From NCBI GenBank assembly GCA_045837725.1, contig JBEWZL010000216.1, positions 62,001-126,000 of the forward strand: a stretch of 64,000 nt of DNA, given 5' to 3'. The stretch is from Vermamoeba vermiformis (taxonomy: Eukaryota; Tubulinea; Echinamoebida). Below, piece by piece: positions 12,501 through 24,959 of this stretch. Under the pieces are notes generated by a model that was not told where the DNA came from, ran no database searches, and saw only the letters and a list, made by a program, of their open reading frames with translations. The number at the start of each line of letters is the position of its first letter. Position 1 is the stretch's first letter. A program made the position numbers and the translations under genes.

Positions 12501-12874
12501 ATAATGACGAGACACCTGTCAAAAAACCAAAAACCGAGCCAAAGAGTCCTTCACCTGCACCAGCGCCAAAGCCAAAATTAGCAAATGTTTTCGAAGAAAA
12601 AGAAGCTGAAACTAGCGCAAAGATTAAACGAGGGCCAGTCCAAGGACCAACGCTAGATTTTTTGCAACAGATCAAAACCGACGCTAGTTCACCAAGTGTT
12701 AAAAACACTGATATGGACTATAATGAAGACAATGATAATAATACTAGTGGCAGTAATAAGAAAAAAGAGTCCAAATCAAAAATCGAGCCTGAAATTAGTT
12801 ACGAAGAGTGGAGACCTCCTGAAGGTCAAAAAGGTGATGGAAGAACTAGTTTAAATGACAAATACGGCTACTAA
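9599..12874 (+). CDS. SLC4A1AP: Kanadaptin-like FHA-domain protein
   Basis: Multi-exon gene (about nine introns) for an acidic, lysine-rich nuclear protein. After a Pro/Lys-rich N-terminus there is an FHA domain split by an intron: FGRLPICDIVLDHQTISRYH (10213-10272), then YDLGSTHGTFVNK (about 10600-10640) and IKFGQSSRSYIVGG (about 10750-10790). FHA domains bind phosphothreonine. The rest is charged coiled coil with Asp/Glu runs (11405-11580), a YETLIAKQ segment and a DSLDSFMASIGT segment typical of kanadaptin, followed by a basic NLS-like KKRKID. Family members are nuclear and linked with the spliceosome in animals. The C-terminus SYEEWRPPEGQKGDGRTSLN (about 12800-12855) also fits kanadaptin. 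The start is the first ATG of the frame. Confidence 0.85.
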
Positions 12875-12988
12875 TATGTAAAAAAAAATTGTTCTTTTAC
12901 TATTAATTGAATACAGTAAAACATTCAATAATAATTCAATAGTTTCTCCTCATGATAACATTTAGACAAGTTCAGTTGAACTTGGGAA

Positions 12989-15322
12989 TTACTTAAATGA
13001 ATGAACAACACTTGCAAAAGGACCCAAGTAACTGTTCAAATCATGTGTGATAATATAGCTTGGTCTAGTGTCTTCATCTACCCAAAGTTCTCTAACCTGC
13101 TCATCAATATTGTTCTGCACCATTTGGTTTGTAAAGAAAAACAGTACAATATGGACTTGATCCATAAACTCTCTGAATGTAGGGTCAGTCTCATTTTCAA
13201 TTGCTGCAAGAAGTTTTTTCCACTCCTTGACAACCATTGTAGCTGTCAACTCTGTTTGACCATCACATGCAAATTCGTTTTTGTGAGCTAGCATGACAAA
13301 TTTGCCTGCACTTGTTGTGCATTGATACAAGTCTATTGCATCTGCTGCTGCTCCATTAGTGTTTCTAAACAGATATGTCAACATCTCTTCTTTTGGAAAG
13401 CTAGTCCTCTGCTGTGCTGTAGGCCAAGTAGTTGTGCCTGGCCAACGATGTACTAATTGAACAAAAGTTTTCTTGGTAATCTTGACTTCAAAGTCTATCA
13501 AATTGTAGCACATTGCACCATTAAACAGCTGAGTCAACTGAACTGAAGTTATTCCACAAGCTAAGAATGCATCCAGCCTCATTGTTTGATACAAGCAGGA
13601 CAGCATTTCAAAGTCTTGCCCACTCAGTGTGTATGCAGGATCACGTAGCAAATTCCAAAATTGCATGAATGGAGCTGGAATTAATGTTTGTTCCATAACT
13701 ACCATGCACAGAAATGGAACAGAAGTAAATAGCGCATCCCCTCTTTGAATTGTTTGCATCATGCCACTAGCCACTAGTGAAGCAAGAGACACCTGCTTGT
13801 TGCCAACTTGAATTGTTCGATCAGCTTCATATAGATTGCCAGTAAGTGTCCAAGAGATTGCTGCTCTGAAAGAACTTGGATCTGAGAGCAAAGCACTGTA
13901 TCTGGCTCTGAAAGTATTGAGGGCCTTAATTTGCACATCCATCATATTAACTTTGTCAACGGCAGTGTTGAGATCTTTCAATGCTTGCAAGACCAGTTCA
14001 AGCATTCTAGGTACACCTCCAGTGTTAGCAATTAATCTAATGAATGACACAATGTTCTTCCAATTAGCAGGAATAAGATTCCAGTCAGGCTGAGTAGCCA
14101 TTACATCAATTACAGCTGCTGTCTCTGTTGTATCAAGTGGTTGTAAGTGGAGCCAAATATTTGGAAAATTAGCTGTCCAGTCTCTAGCAAGTTCATCTTT
14201 GATTGGACCAACCATAGTTCCAGTGAATAACAGTATTGAAGGTGTTTTCTCATAGATTAGTGACAAAATCTTAATGGCCTCCACTGCTACATCACTGCCA
14301 ACATTAAGAATCAAAGACTGAAGTTCATCTAAGTGCCAACAGATTGTCAACTTGTTAGTGCTTGTTGAGTAAACACTGTCAAGATAATTTGCAATATTTG
14401 ATAACTTGAACCAAGAAGGCAATTTGTTGACGTCCCAAGTGTCAATGCCAATGCCAAACAATGATTTCAGGGCTCTTGACACAAGCAAGTAGTTTGCCAC
14501 AAAAGAGCTGCTTTTTCCTTTCAGAAGTTGAAGTTCAGTAGTCTGGATGGCTGAGCCAGCATCAAAAGATATGTGAACAAACAGAGTGTTCACAAAAAAC
14601 TGGAGGATTTCAGGGTCACCACTCTGTTCAGCTCGTTTTTTGAGTTCATTGGGCAGTTGTAGTGCAAATCTTGTCTTGCCAATGCCTGGTGATCCAATCA
14701 CAAACAATCGTGCATTTGCAAGCTTGTTTGGTTTCTCTTTGTGCAAATTTGTGAGGTGAAGCTTAACATAGTGCCACACTTCATCGTATTGTTTAGTTCT
14801 TCCCATTAGTGGCATTTGCTTGCCACATCCTTGGATCTGCAAATATGGTTAATACGGTTATTAGAAACGTATATCTTAACATACGATGGAACTGTCTACT
14901 TGGATGAGGTTTTTGTTGATCAAGAAGCTTGTCTCGTCTTGCCAGAAAAAGTTTATGAATCCATTGATCATTTTCCAGAGATGCATTGGCTTTGCTGGCA
15001 ATTCAGGCAAAGGAAATATCTTCTTTTAAAAGCCATTAGGTCCAGTGTAATTATTAATGGTTTGGATGCAAAATCTATTCGGTTAAAAAAATTAAATAAT
15101 ACCTGTAGTAACCGTTGCACGTTGCAGGGAGTGTACATCTTGGGCAACATCAGTTCGACGCACTTTTTTTGGTTGCTCCTCTGGCGAGTCCGCTAAAATT
15201 AAAATTAATTCTGATGAACGACCATTAAATAAGTAAAATAATTATGTAATTAATTATTAAAACCAAATTTAATAAGGTTACTTACTCTCCGAAATAGGTC
15301 TTTTCTTCCGCGGCTGACTCAT
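12989..15322 (-). CDS. P-loop NTPase A (Crinkler/RHS-like) with a basic N-terminus
   Basis: The main exon (14837-12989) codes for about 610 residues with Walker A GSPGIGKT near its start and a Walker-B-like hydrophobic stretch ending HLDEL, the pattern of the large ATPases in Crinkler and RHS proteins (a loose, low-certainty family link). Two short upstream exons fit: 15322-about 15286 encoding MSQPRKKRPISE, and about 15193-15104 encoding a piece with KKVRR; both are rich in basic nuclear-localisation-like motifs. The second intron is long (about 265 bp). The main exon has only about ten CpG in 1.85 kb by eye, while the header exons are CpG-rich. No nuclease or SAM domain was seen. Function unknown; it looks whole. 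Confidence 0.7.
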
Positions 15323-15344
15323 CGTTGCAATTCTACCGCTAATT

Positions 15345-16330
15345 TGCAGGCAGGTTAGTAAGCGCTGTGAGGAAACGAGTAGTGACTGTCGCTGCAATAG
15401 AGGAAGTTGTAAAACGCTAATCTTCCTTTTTTTTTACGTTTTGGTTCTCACCATAGACCAAGTTTGAACTGCTTTGCGAAATTTCGAATGAGCGCTTAAA
15501 GCCTCTTCGAAGAAAAGGGTCTAATTCCATTCTCCTTGTAGTATATAATCACTGCTGGTAAATAGTACTAAAAGTTTACTCGTGTCCTTGTGCAAAACCA
15601 AGTTCCATCCGAAGTGCTTTTTTGGATCCCGTGAGATCCAGATTTGGCACGAACCTCCAGCAGCAATAGCAGCGGCACTGAAAGCCAATGTACCACTACC
15701 CTCATCCCTTCGAGCGATATTAGCTTGATGAATGCCAGCGAGGCCATAAGCACGCACTGTTACGATTTTTCCACCGCAGTAACCGGATCTGATCCGATAA
15801 AAAATGATACCCGGTTGCTTGTCAAGGCAAAGACCATCGAATTGAAATGTACATAACCATATAGAATAGCACTCTTAGAAGAATGTAAAATTAGATTAGG
15901 CACGGAAGATCTGGCTAATTTTGTCTTACGTGAAAACGGCGCGGCATCCACAGGGAAAGCAAAACGACATCGGTATCGCCGTCGACAATGCATAAGAAAG
16001 AAATAGAAGTGGTCAATCCGCCCAAGAGAAGAACAAAGCAATTGCTTACGCAAGTAATAATGGCATTAATGTGCGCACTAAAAATTGGATCCGGTCAGAT
16101 CGAGCTTCAACCTTACGCTTAAGAAAACAGCTGTAAAGCCAATACTTACAAAGAGGGCCGGTCTCGTGGGCCCAAACAAGCTGTTCATCGTGATGAAGTC
16201 CAACAAGCAGACTAGGACGACTTGTGGCTGCGACAGTGAGGTTGGTCGAAACGATGCCTCGGGCTTGTTGAGTTCACCAATGATTGTCTGAGTGAAAAAC
16301 AACTATCAATATCATTGAGTATATACGTTC
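15345..16330. other. Unresolved coding-like region (both strands)
   Basis: Protein-like frames with splice-like borders exist on both strands, and I could not build one convincing gene. Minus strand: an exon-like stretch near 16288-16150 (VVLVCLLDFITMNSLFGPTR), and an end piece stopping at 15521 that contains SCQIWISRDPKKHFGWNLVL. Plus strand: a basic piece about 15988-16051 (MHKKEIEVVNPPKRRTKQLL) and a following piece to 16291 containing GPNKLFIVMKSNKQ. Composition is that of host coding DNA (CpG-rich), so a real gene is likely, with strand undecided. Confidence 0.35.
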
Positions 16331-16487
16331 GGTAGTAAAATAGGCAAAACGTGCGACACAGAAGAGCAGATTTCGGTAGTATCTTAAATTTTTAAAAATT
16401 CGAATTGTACGCAAGTATTATTTGATTATTAAGTAATATTATTTACTTACTTTTCTACGTTTGTATAAACCGGATTTCTTTGTGGAT

Positions 16488-17086
16488 TCATATAAAGCTC
16501 CTCAAATAATAATTCGCTGCCGCATTCGCTCTACAACTGATGACAAATTTCATTGACGAGAGCTCGCGATCGATATCTTCCATAAACTGCATAATAAAAT
16601 CCACGATTTTGTGTTTGTGCATCAACTCCGTATGAAAATTTGTGACTAAGAAGCTTAGATCGTATCCAGGAAGAGGTTTTCGTCTGAGGACTATAAAATC
16701 TTCTGCTCGGTGTGCCAAAAAGCGCATAAACTTCTTAGCAATAATCTGATCCAATTCATCGTTCTTTCGGACATTTACGCTAATACGAACTGAATTGATG
16801 GATCCTTCGATGAAAACTCTTTCCTGCTCGTTGCGAGCAATTACAACCGGATTTAATAGCAGTTCTGGATTGGTCCTGCGAATAGTTAATAAAATTTACT
16901 GCTGCGTTGTAAAACGAGAGATTTGACCAAGGTCCGTCACGAAAAAAGTAATTAATTAACGTAATCGATTAACTGTAACGAATAACAATCATATATTATA
17001 TTATACATAACACAAGCGTACCTGGCTTCAATTTCAGGCTTGTTGTGCCTCTCCACATCTTGCGAGGCGAAATTTTGCAAGCACAT
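16488..17086 (-). CDS. ARPC4: Arp2/3 complex subunit 4 (ARPC4/p20)
   Basis: Recognised from the highly conserved C-terminal exon (16875-16488): [20 protein letters not shown], then [14 protein letters not shown] and [19 protein letters not shown], which match ARPC4 of other eukaryotes almost throughout. The upstream exon ends at 17022 and encodes [17 protein letters not shown] and [12 protein letters not shown], also family-typical. ARPC4 is a core, near-invariant subunit of the Arp2/3 complex that nucleates branched actin filaments at the cell cortex. The reported start is the first in-frame ATG (17086), but the conserved residues just before it (TIRATLTAA) are also encoded and no in-frame ATG precedes them before a stop, so the true N-terminus is unresolved. 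Confidence 0.88.
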
Positions 17087-17567
17087 CGCTGCAGTGAGCG
17101 TAGCTCGTATAGTTTTGGTATTTTTCGTAGGTAAGCATATTTTAATATTAAATTCGGCCGTTTCGTAATATAGAAAGTTACACGAATATTTCGCGTTGTG
17201 AATCAGATGTGGCTTGAATTAATTGATAATTAAATTATTTTTGTAAATAAAATATAATAGCCTTTGTGTTCTTCTGGTCTGCTACTTTTGATTCTATTTT
17301 AGCAATTTCCGATTTACGAGCCCTGATCGACCCTGATCGATCTTGGCCCTGGAAAACCTTGGCAATTAATAACTTTTCTCGCTTGCTAGCATTCTAATAC
17401 TACTTTTAATAGTAAAGCACGTCATTGAGGGTTTCTTAAGAATATAATGGCTGGAGATATCGCTAAAAAAACGAAAAATCTCGCGTAAATAACTATCTTG
17501 GCTTGTGTTGGTTTATTTTGACTGAATTTAAAGCCCAGTACCACCTGGGACGATAGTATATATTATT
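17087..17567. other. Intergenic region between ARPC4 and ZIP transporter
   Basis: Roughly 480 bp between divergent genes. It includes the unassigned 5' part of ARPC4 (to about 17150). The rest is AT-rich; no RNA gene or clear motif was seen apart from a short direct repeat, GACCCTGATC, near 17325-17345. Confidence 0.4.
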
Positions 17568-18997
17568 ATGGATGACTTGCAACGAGCTAAAATTATTACG
17601 GCGGTTTGCTTGCTCGTAACAAGCGCGATCGCATCTTTTCTGCCCTGGATTTTAGCTAAAAAGCTGCGAAAAACAGAATACGCCTTCTCATTATTAAATT
17701 GCTTATCGGGTACGCATAATCATAATTATTTAAGATTAAATTGATAATAATTTGTTAAAATCTGAGATTTATTCTTTTTAAAATTCAGGCGGAATTGTCC
17801 TAGGCTCCGGATTATCACATATGCTGCCTGATTCAGCTGCAGGCTTTCGTGCACACTTCGGCGATGACAGTTATCCCTACGCCGAGATGATTGCTGGTGG
17901 AACTTTGATCGTTCTTTACGCGATCGAAAAGATCGCGCTCGGAGGTCAGCATTCGCACTCAGACGTTAATTGTGAGTATAGGCATGCTTATAATAAGCAT
18001 ACCCGCCCTATTGCAAAGTGTGATTCAATTTTCTAACACCGCATCTAACTCCGTAGTTGACGAAGAAGCACCGATGATGAATATTTCGCCGAATGGAAAG
18101 AAAAAATCGCACGGAGAAGGTGCGCATAGTCATAAGGAACACGGTGGTCAACACGTTCACGCATCTGAACAAAATTTACATCACCGCCACTCGCATTCGC
18201 ACGACGACAAGGATTCGGACGACGATCTGCCTGCGGATCCAGTGACTGAAGAGCCAAACACTATTAATGCATGCGAGGTTAATAAGAATATGGAGGCTAT
18301 TGAAGACATCGTTGAAGACTCGCATCGAGCGGATGTGGTCATACAAGCCATAGTTTTTTTAGTCGCGCTTAGCATGCACTCGTTATTCGAAGGTAAGTCT
18401 TTGCAAACATTTATCTAACTTCTTTTTAAGGAAATGACTAAATTTCTTTTGACTATCTTGAGCCTCTTACCGTCCGTGGCTATTTTTTATTACACGATTT
18501 CCTTTTATGGTAATTTATTGATTTTACCTTTTTTAGGTCTTGGTCTGGGAGCAGAGACCACGGACAACGGTCTGTACGGAGTGTTAGCGGCCGTAGTCTC
18601 GCACAAGTTGTTAGAAGCATTTGCCTTAGGCCTTGCCATTTATCGTGCTCGATTTGCCTTATGGCTAAATATAGTAATTTTGATTGGCTACGCACTTGCT
18701 ACTCCCATAGGTAAGTCTTTGCAAAAATTTCCTTCGCTACGTCAGATCTTTTGTTAATTATGTTTTTCATGAATAGGAACTATTGCGGGAATGTTTGCAG
18801 CTACGAATCCAGACAACGCTGAATTTATTGCGGCTATTTTAGTCTCAATTGCAGCCGGTTCATTCTTCTACATTGCTCTCGTAGAAATTTTGCCTAATGA
18901 ACTGAACAAACCAACCCCACGCAAGAAACTTTATCCAAAAATAGCACTCATGGCGTTTGGCTGGGGTTTTATGGCGTTCATTGCTATGTTTGCCTAA
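17568..18997 (+). CDS. ZIP-family zinc/metal transporter
   Basis: Membrane importer of zinc or related metals into the cytosol. Seen: a first membrane helix at the N-terminus (MDDLQRAKIITAVCLLVTSA), a helix containing GIVLGSGLSHMLPDS, a long His-rich cytoplasmic loop (about 18080-18210, many HSH and HGE repeats) and the ZIP signature helices HSLFEGLGLGAET and VVSHKLLEAFALGLAI, whose His and Glu residues form the transport site. Further helices lead to FGWGFMAFIAMFA at the C-terminus. Four introns fit (first at about 17709, others near 17971-18056, 18395-18537 and 18711-18777). The His-rich loop is a typical metal-sensing element of the family. The start is the first ATG. Confidence 0.88.
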
Positions 18998-19142
18998 TAT
19001 GGTAATAAGTTGGGCGAAAACAATTGTAAATAGAAAAAGATATTTTTCACGGAAAAGCCAAAAAATTATCTTGTAATAAATATCTTCTATCGCGATAGTA
19101 TTTAATCTTAAGTCCTAATTTTATTATTATTATCGATAACTT

Positions 19143-22118
19143 TTACATCGGAACAATAACGATGTCAAGCACAGTGCCGTCAGGAATAGTTGACACGTGA
19201 TTGATTTGAATGCGGTTCGGATCTGATGTCTTGGACCACGTCGCGTAGTTCGAAGGACTAATAGCAACGTTATATCCATTGGGATACACGAACTCAGTGC
19301 ACACGTAGATGATCGTTGGCGCTGTAGCCGCCTAAGAAAAAATTTGTCAGGCAAATCAAAGTTTCGTCCGAATACTACAAGTTTGACACGTGTAAGGGAA
19401 GATGAAAATAAGCTGCACGACCGCTACGCGATCGATGCTGAAAATTGATGTTTTGACACGTGTCAAGCTAAAAAAGGAAAAATGAGTGGTGTTGGTACGT
19501 ACATTGTTAACGGAGTAGCTCATTCTGAAAATGCCAGTGGCAGGGTAAAAGATGTACCGCTTAGGGTAGCCGGCAATGGCCATCGGATACGTTCTATATT
19601 TGGCAAGTCGTTAATCACCGTTCACTGAAAAATTCCGTCAAAGTACTCACCTCGCAATCGCTTTAACTTTGGCTTTTTGCAATGAACCGTCAGAATTGTA
19701 AAACGATTCAGAACCGCCAGTTGCTTAATATGGACATTAGCAATTCGATTGATAGGGCGCTTTCCATTTTTGGAAATATCAAATTAAAATCTTTGAGACT
19801 TACCAGCAGTTGTGATGTCGTTGTATGATTTGAATTGCCACCAAGACCAAGATTGTTGGTACGAATCGGCCATGTCTAAATAAGGAATAGATTAATTTCT
19901 GGTTCATGAACGACGAGTAGTATGGAGACTTACTAAGCAAATTCTCGATGTTATCGATGCCGTTGGGCAAATCATCGAGAGCACCAAACTCGGTCATAAA
20001 TCCACCAGCGCCTAGTCTCTTGACTTCCTTCATCGCAAATTCATAGACCAGATCTTGCATGCCATCGCAGACCACAGTCCATGAACCTGGATCTCCCGTC
20101 TAAAATAATAAATACGATTAATTAACTCAAATACTAACATTAAATGCATATTTATATGGTTCGTAATATTTGTAAGAGTATTTTGAGCGTTGATAGAAAA
20201 ATTTTGTTCGGGATGTACTTACGCGATTGGTCAAACCACAGTAAATGTGATACGACAATACAGAACGGTTAGAATACCTATTTACAATTCAAACATTAGA
20301 ATCAATATACTCATAGGCCCTATTTCATTATTCGAACTTACTGATCGCCTCCAGGAACGTGAGTGAATCCGGTTTGATCCAACAAAACATTGTCCACTAA
20401 ATTTTGTTCGAAGAAAATCAATGTTTCATCGTCGATTTGACGGACTTGCGTGGCTAAGTAGTCGTAGAAGGGTTGCAAGTTGTGCAGATCCGCGTACTTA
20501 GGATAAAGCAGCTTCAAATTTCTGTAAACATCTCCTGCCCACTAATATAATATTATTAATGTTAAAACTACTTTTAGTTTCACGAAATTAAGTAATCGAT
20601 TTTAAATTACAAATTACGGCAGATCACATCCGCATTTTTAAATTGAACTTCGATTACGAAATTATAATATAATTAATAAAAGCATTATTTAAAGACTATA
20701 TAGTATTACTAGGACTTACAGGTTCATTAAGTAATTCGTAGCCCATAACATTCGGGTACTTAGCAAAGTTCTTAGCGACGAGTTGCCAAAACGCACCAAA
20801 GCTTTGTCTGATGCCGTCCTTATCGTCATATAAATTTTGGAATGCGCTGTTGGTAGCTGAGGCCAAGTAGAATCGAGCAAACTCGTACTACAAAACCACA
20901 ATCAGATCCAGATCGATTTTTGGCATCAACGAGTAAAATTTCAATTAACGTTATGCGGGATTTAAATGCCATAATTATCTCTATATACCAATATAGCATG
21001 TTTAATCGTCGTCTTACCTTCAAGCAGGCATTGATATCAGGATAGCCAGTGTTCGGATCCGTTGGCAAAGGCTCGAACAACGATGGTGAAGGGAAAGGCG
21101 GCGTTAAAGGGTCTATTAAGCACAATTATATTAGCATAAATATATTTAAGGGGATTATAGCGCTCTATAAATGCATTCAAGAGCGTGTAAAGGCCCGATT
21201 GAAATTTATGGAAATTTCCAAAAAAGGAAAACGTACCAACGATTGCAGCAAAATCAGGAACACCTTCACCGCAGAATTTAGGTGATAATAAATCTTGATG
21301 GCAATCTAACAGTACGAATATATCGTATCTTTGCAACGTTTCAATAAGTTGCTTCATGACGTTAATGTAAGTCATGTTGTATTGGTTGCGTTGAGGCTCA
21401 ACTCCGGGCCACATCATTCCGAGCCTATAAATAGTAGATTAATATGAATAAATTAATAAATCAATTACTCGCAATTTAAAATTTAAAAGATCCGATCGCG
21501 TATCAAATGTGCAACAAAATGACGCTAATTACATTAATTATTCGTATAAAACGAGTATTTAGCAAAATTAATATTATTACCTGATAAAATTAATGCCCCA
21601 TGAGTGCAAGTTTCTGATATCATCTTCGTTTAATGAAGTTTCAGGATCGAACGCGCCAAAAGTAGGGTGATAAGGCGCTGTTTTGTATCTAAAATTCGTG
21701 ATTAATTATGATATAATGATTTACCCTCATGAACTCGTTAAGCGAATGCATTGTTTCAATTTCAAGTCAGATGTCGCGAGAACAGTTTTTACGCATCTTT
21801 CAATTTGCAAAATTTAGCCATTAATTACTATACATACACTGCATTAACTCCATGGAATATTCTGACTCGATTATCATCGTCAATGTAATGCTTTGTCGCG
21901 AGATCAACCTTCAAAAAAAGTTTTTAAGTTATCAGTGGGTTTCTATAATCTGATAGCTGTTATGCACGATATAATAAATAATGCTAATATTAATAATATA
22001 GTAGTATTATGGAATAAAGTGAAAAAGATTTTTTTACCTTGATCTTCGCCAAGACAAGTCCGGTTGTTAACAAAATAATAAATAAGGCACGCGACATAAC
22101 AAGCTTATCGAATGCCAT
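19143..22118 (-). CDS. Endoglycoceramidase-like glycoside hydrolase family 5 enzyme
   Basis: Secreted or lysosomal enzyme expected to cut the bond between oligosaccharide and ceramide in glycosphingolipids. A signal peptide opens the protein (MAFDKLVMSRALFIILLTTG). Diagnostic blocks on the minus strand: MMWPGVEPQRNQYN and LLDCHQDLLSPKFCGEGVPD (about 21415-21260), PLTPPFPSP, the acid/base glutamate in GYELLNEP (about 20735), and the nucleophile glutamate in GGFMTEFGALDD (about 20000). A C-terminal beta domain ends with GTVLDIVIVPM. About ten short introns interrupt the gene. Two copies of an ACACGTGT palindrome lie in one intron (19383 and 19453). Both catalytic residues are present, so activity is likely. 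Endoglycoceramidases occur in bacteria, cnidarians and some protists. Confidence 0.85.
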
Positions 22119-22332
22119 GATATAAATAGCTTATTGTGGTTATCATAAAAAATAGCGAAGTTCTTGCACAATTTTCTTAAACAGCAACTAGCAGCTAGTC
22201 GCTATAACACAAAAGCACGACAAACACATTTCATTAACACTTGTATTACCTTTCATTCTTTTCATGCTTCGGCACCTGAAATACGCAACGCGACGAATCT
22301 CTAGCCTAAATCCGTTTAAAGCACGAGCGTAA

Positions 22333-24742
22333 ATGGACGAAGGTGAGTATATCAATTCAGTATATTATTTATTATTATTTTTCGTAAAATGGATGCTTAG
22401 TAAGTTCGTTTATTGGCGCATGTACAAATCCCGCTTTTTTTTTGAAAAGTCGCAAATGGCTTGGTAATTAATGTATCCATAATTCACGAAGGAGAATTTA
22501 AATTGAACAGCATATTGATTCGTCCAGTTTTTTATTGGATTTATTGAAAGACTTTTTAATCGCTCAGCAGTCCCGAACTCGCAAGATCCACAAACGAACC
22601 TTCTTATCAATTGGACGACTGAAGACATCAAACAATGGCTACATACCTATTCGAAATTTCCGCCTGAAGTCATCGCCGAACTCTGTTCCGTCTCATCCGG
22701 CGCCGAACTAAGCCAATATTCAGACAAACCTGCCTTAATGGACAGATTTGAAGAATTAACTGGCAGACAAGCACTATGGCTATTAGACAGGCTCATATGT
22801 AAGTAGCTCATATTATTATTAATCTTTGAGATCGATCCATCTGACAAACTGTAGTGCCTCATGTACCTGTGACAACAATTGCTACGCCAAAAAAGCGAAA
22901 GTCACATTTAATCTCCCCAAGTGATGAAAAAGAACAAGACTTGCAACAGGATGCAAAAAAGATCAAGCTTGATCCTCCTGCTGCAAGCAAGTTTTTCACA
23001 TTTGCAGATGGTGCAGTACCCAGCTGGTCACATGCAGACACTGAAGCTATGAAAAATTTGTTTGCTAGGCTCATTGAGTTAAATCAGTTGGAAACACAAC
23101 AAAGTATTTTTGGCAAAGGCCTTCAAAATGTACTGCCTTTAGTACCATTTGGTGAGGCTTGGAGGATCTTTGAGTGGTTTTTATACAATCCTATGCACCA
23201 TCAATTTGAAGAATTTGCTCAAAAAGTTACTATGAAGAGCAGTAATGTTCAAAGTTCCAAAGTATACTTGATCTATCAAGTTTCTGGTGCTGGCAAGACC
23301 AAACTTGCTTATGAGCTATCCAAGCTACACTACACCATTGTCATTTGTTTCATTGACAAGACTGAACAGCTTTCAGCTTTAAGGCAGATATTTGACCCAA
23401 CTTTCATCTTACACAAGTACAACAAACTTGACTTGGCTGAACGACAACAACTTCCCTACTTCTCATTGGCAGTGACTTATGCTTGGATCAAAGCTCATAT
23501 TTTGTTCTTGGATTGGTACCAAAACAACCTGGTTAATGATGGCAAGTTAACAAACTATACTTAAATGAATTAACTAATCAAAAGCAGCAAACCTCACTGA
23601 TGAGCAAAAGAGGCTCTATTTCCACTTATTTCAATGCAATGGATCTCCAGCAAGAAAATTCATTCAGAGAGAATTCATGTGTGAAATTATCAAAATGAAC
23701 AACACAACAAAAAGTGGATATGTTTTACTTAGCACCTTGCAAGATGAGATTAGGCAACTTGTAATCAGAACTAATGTGGCTGTAAGTAATGTTACTATTT
23801 TCTGTCAGTTGAACTAAGTGGTGCTTTAGACAATTGCCTTTGATGAGCTTCTGTCAACTTTGAATATTGGCACAGCATTGTTTGCTCACAATGAAGTGCC
23901 GGCCAATGATTCTGATGTGGTGAAACTCATTGCATCACATCAAACTCAGATGAAAATGCAATATCAAACCACTGGTGAGTAGTTATTGGTAGTCAAGTAG
24001 TTCTAATTTGATTAGTTTTGGGCCAAGAGGATCCTTTTGCAGCTGAAAGAATGCATACATCATATGTAGATGGTGTCATGCACTTCACTGGTTATTTTGG
24101 CACATCCTTACCCATAGTTTTGACTGACACAAGTAAAAGACTATTGAGCTACTATCTTAAAAATGAAGGAGCAAGACACACCACTCTTATTCATGAATTT
24201 ATACCAGAAGCATACTTATCTGCTTCAAACTTTAGTAGGTGCAAATATTCTGAATGATTTGGCTAATCCTGTTTGCAGGTCAGCTACTTCAGAATTATTT
24301 TGGCACAGGTGACCTCAGCTCATCCTTATCTACATATGAAGGAAGAGCTTTGTTCTTTATCCAGTACTTCTTTTTTGATCAGTTAATGCCAGAATTACAA
24401 AAATCCAAACCAACAACTGCTGAAGAAGTCAAATCTCTTATTAGAAAGCTTCTAAAGAAGGAAAATATTTATGTGCCATGCCAGGAGTGGGCTAACTATG
24501 TAGTTGAAGATTTTTATGAACAAATGAAAAAGCATGACAAAATCATTGCTGCTGTGGAAACTGGAGTAGCTACAAAGGCTGAAATAATCAGCTGGAAACA
24601 GACGGAAGCAACTAAGACAGCCAATATGGCATTGTGCTTTGTTTCTCATGACAATTGCTACATTAAAGAACCATTCATGTTGGAGGCACTGGCAAAAAGA
24701 TTGACACGAACAGATGCTAGTAAGACCCCACCCAAATTCTAA
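22333..24742 (+). CDS. SAM-headed P-loop NTPase B
   Basis: A short first exon (MDEA) and a second exon (22568-about 22800) encode a SAM-like domain with the WTTEDIKQWLHTYSKF pattern at its start. After a basic linker (PKKRK, KKIK; probable NLS) comes a P-loop module: Walker A VSGAGKTKLAYELSK (about 23280) and a Walker-B-like IAFDELLSTL directly after an intron border (about 23830). At least five introns fit; one (23542-23584) is best read as GC-AG (donor GCAAGT). The module has only about four CpG in 1.78 kb, whereas the SAM exon has about thirteen in 0.24 kb. Paralogue of NTPase C; it converges on a coiled-coil/SAM gene. Looks whole. Similar NTPases occur in Crinkler-like proteins, but the family is not certain. 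Confidence 0.75.
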
Positions 24743-24959
24743 GTTGATGGTGTTTGAAAAGTACTTGCAAAGACAATTGACACTTGCTAACTTGTGATAA
24801 CATGTTGACCAAGAAACCAGAACTGACTTGATTGGTGCATTAAAATTCATTTCATATGCTTGTGTGTAATAAATTAGTATTGAACTAGATATGCATTTGT
24901 CTGTACTGGAGCTTTGCAGTAAGTGTTTTTATTCCTAAATAAATTAGTCACGATAGTTT

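Noticed and set aside
14816-15196. Plus-strand frame of 126 codons opposite NTPase A
   Set aside because: Covers the long second intron and header exon of NTPase A on the other strand; no family features.
12989-15322. Transposon encoding an ATPase
   Set aside because: No terminal repeats, target-site duplication or transposase were seen around any of the three NTPase genes.
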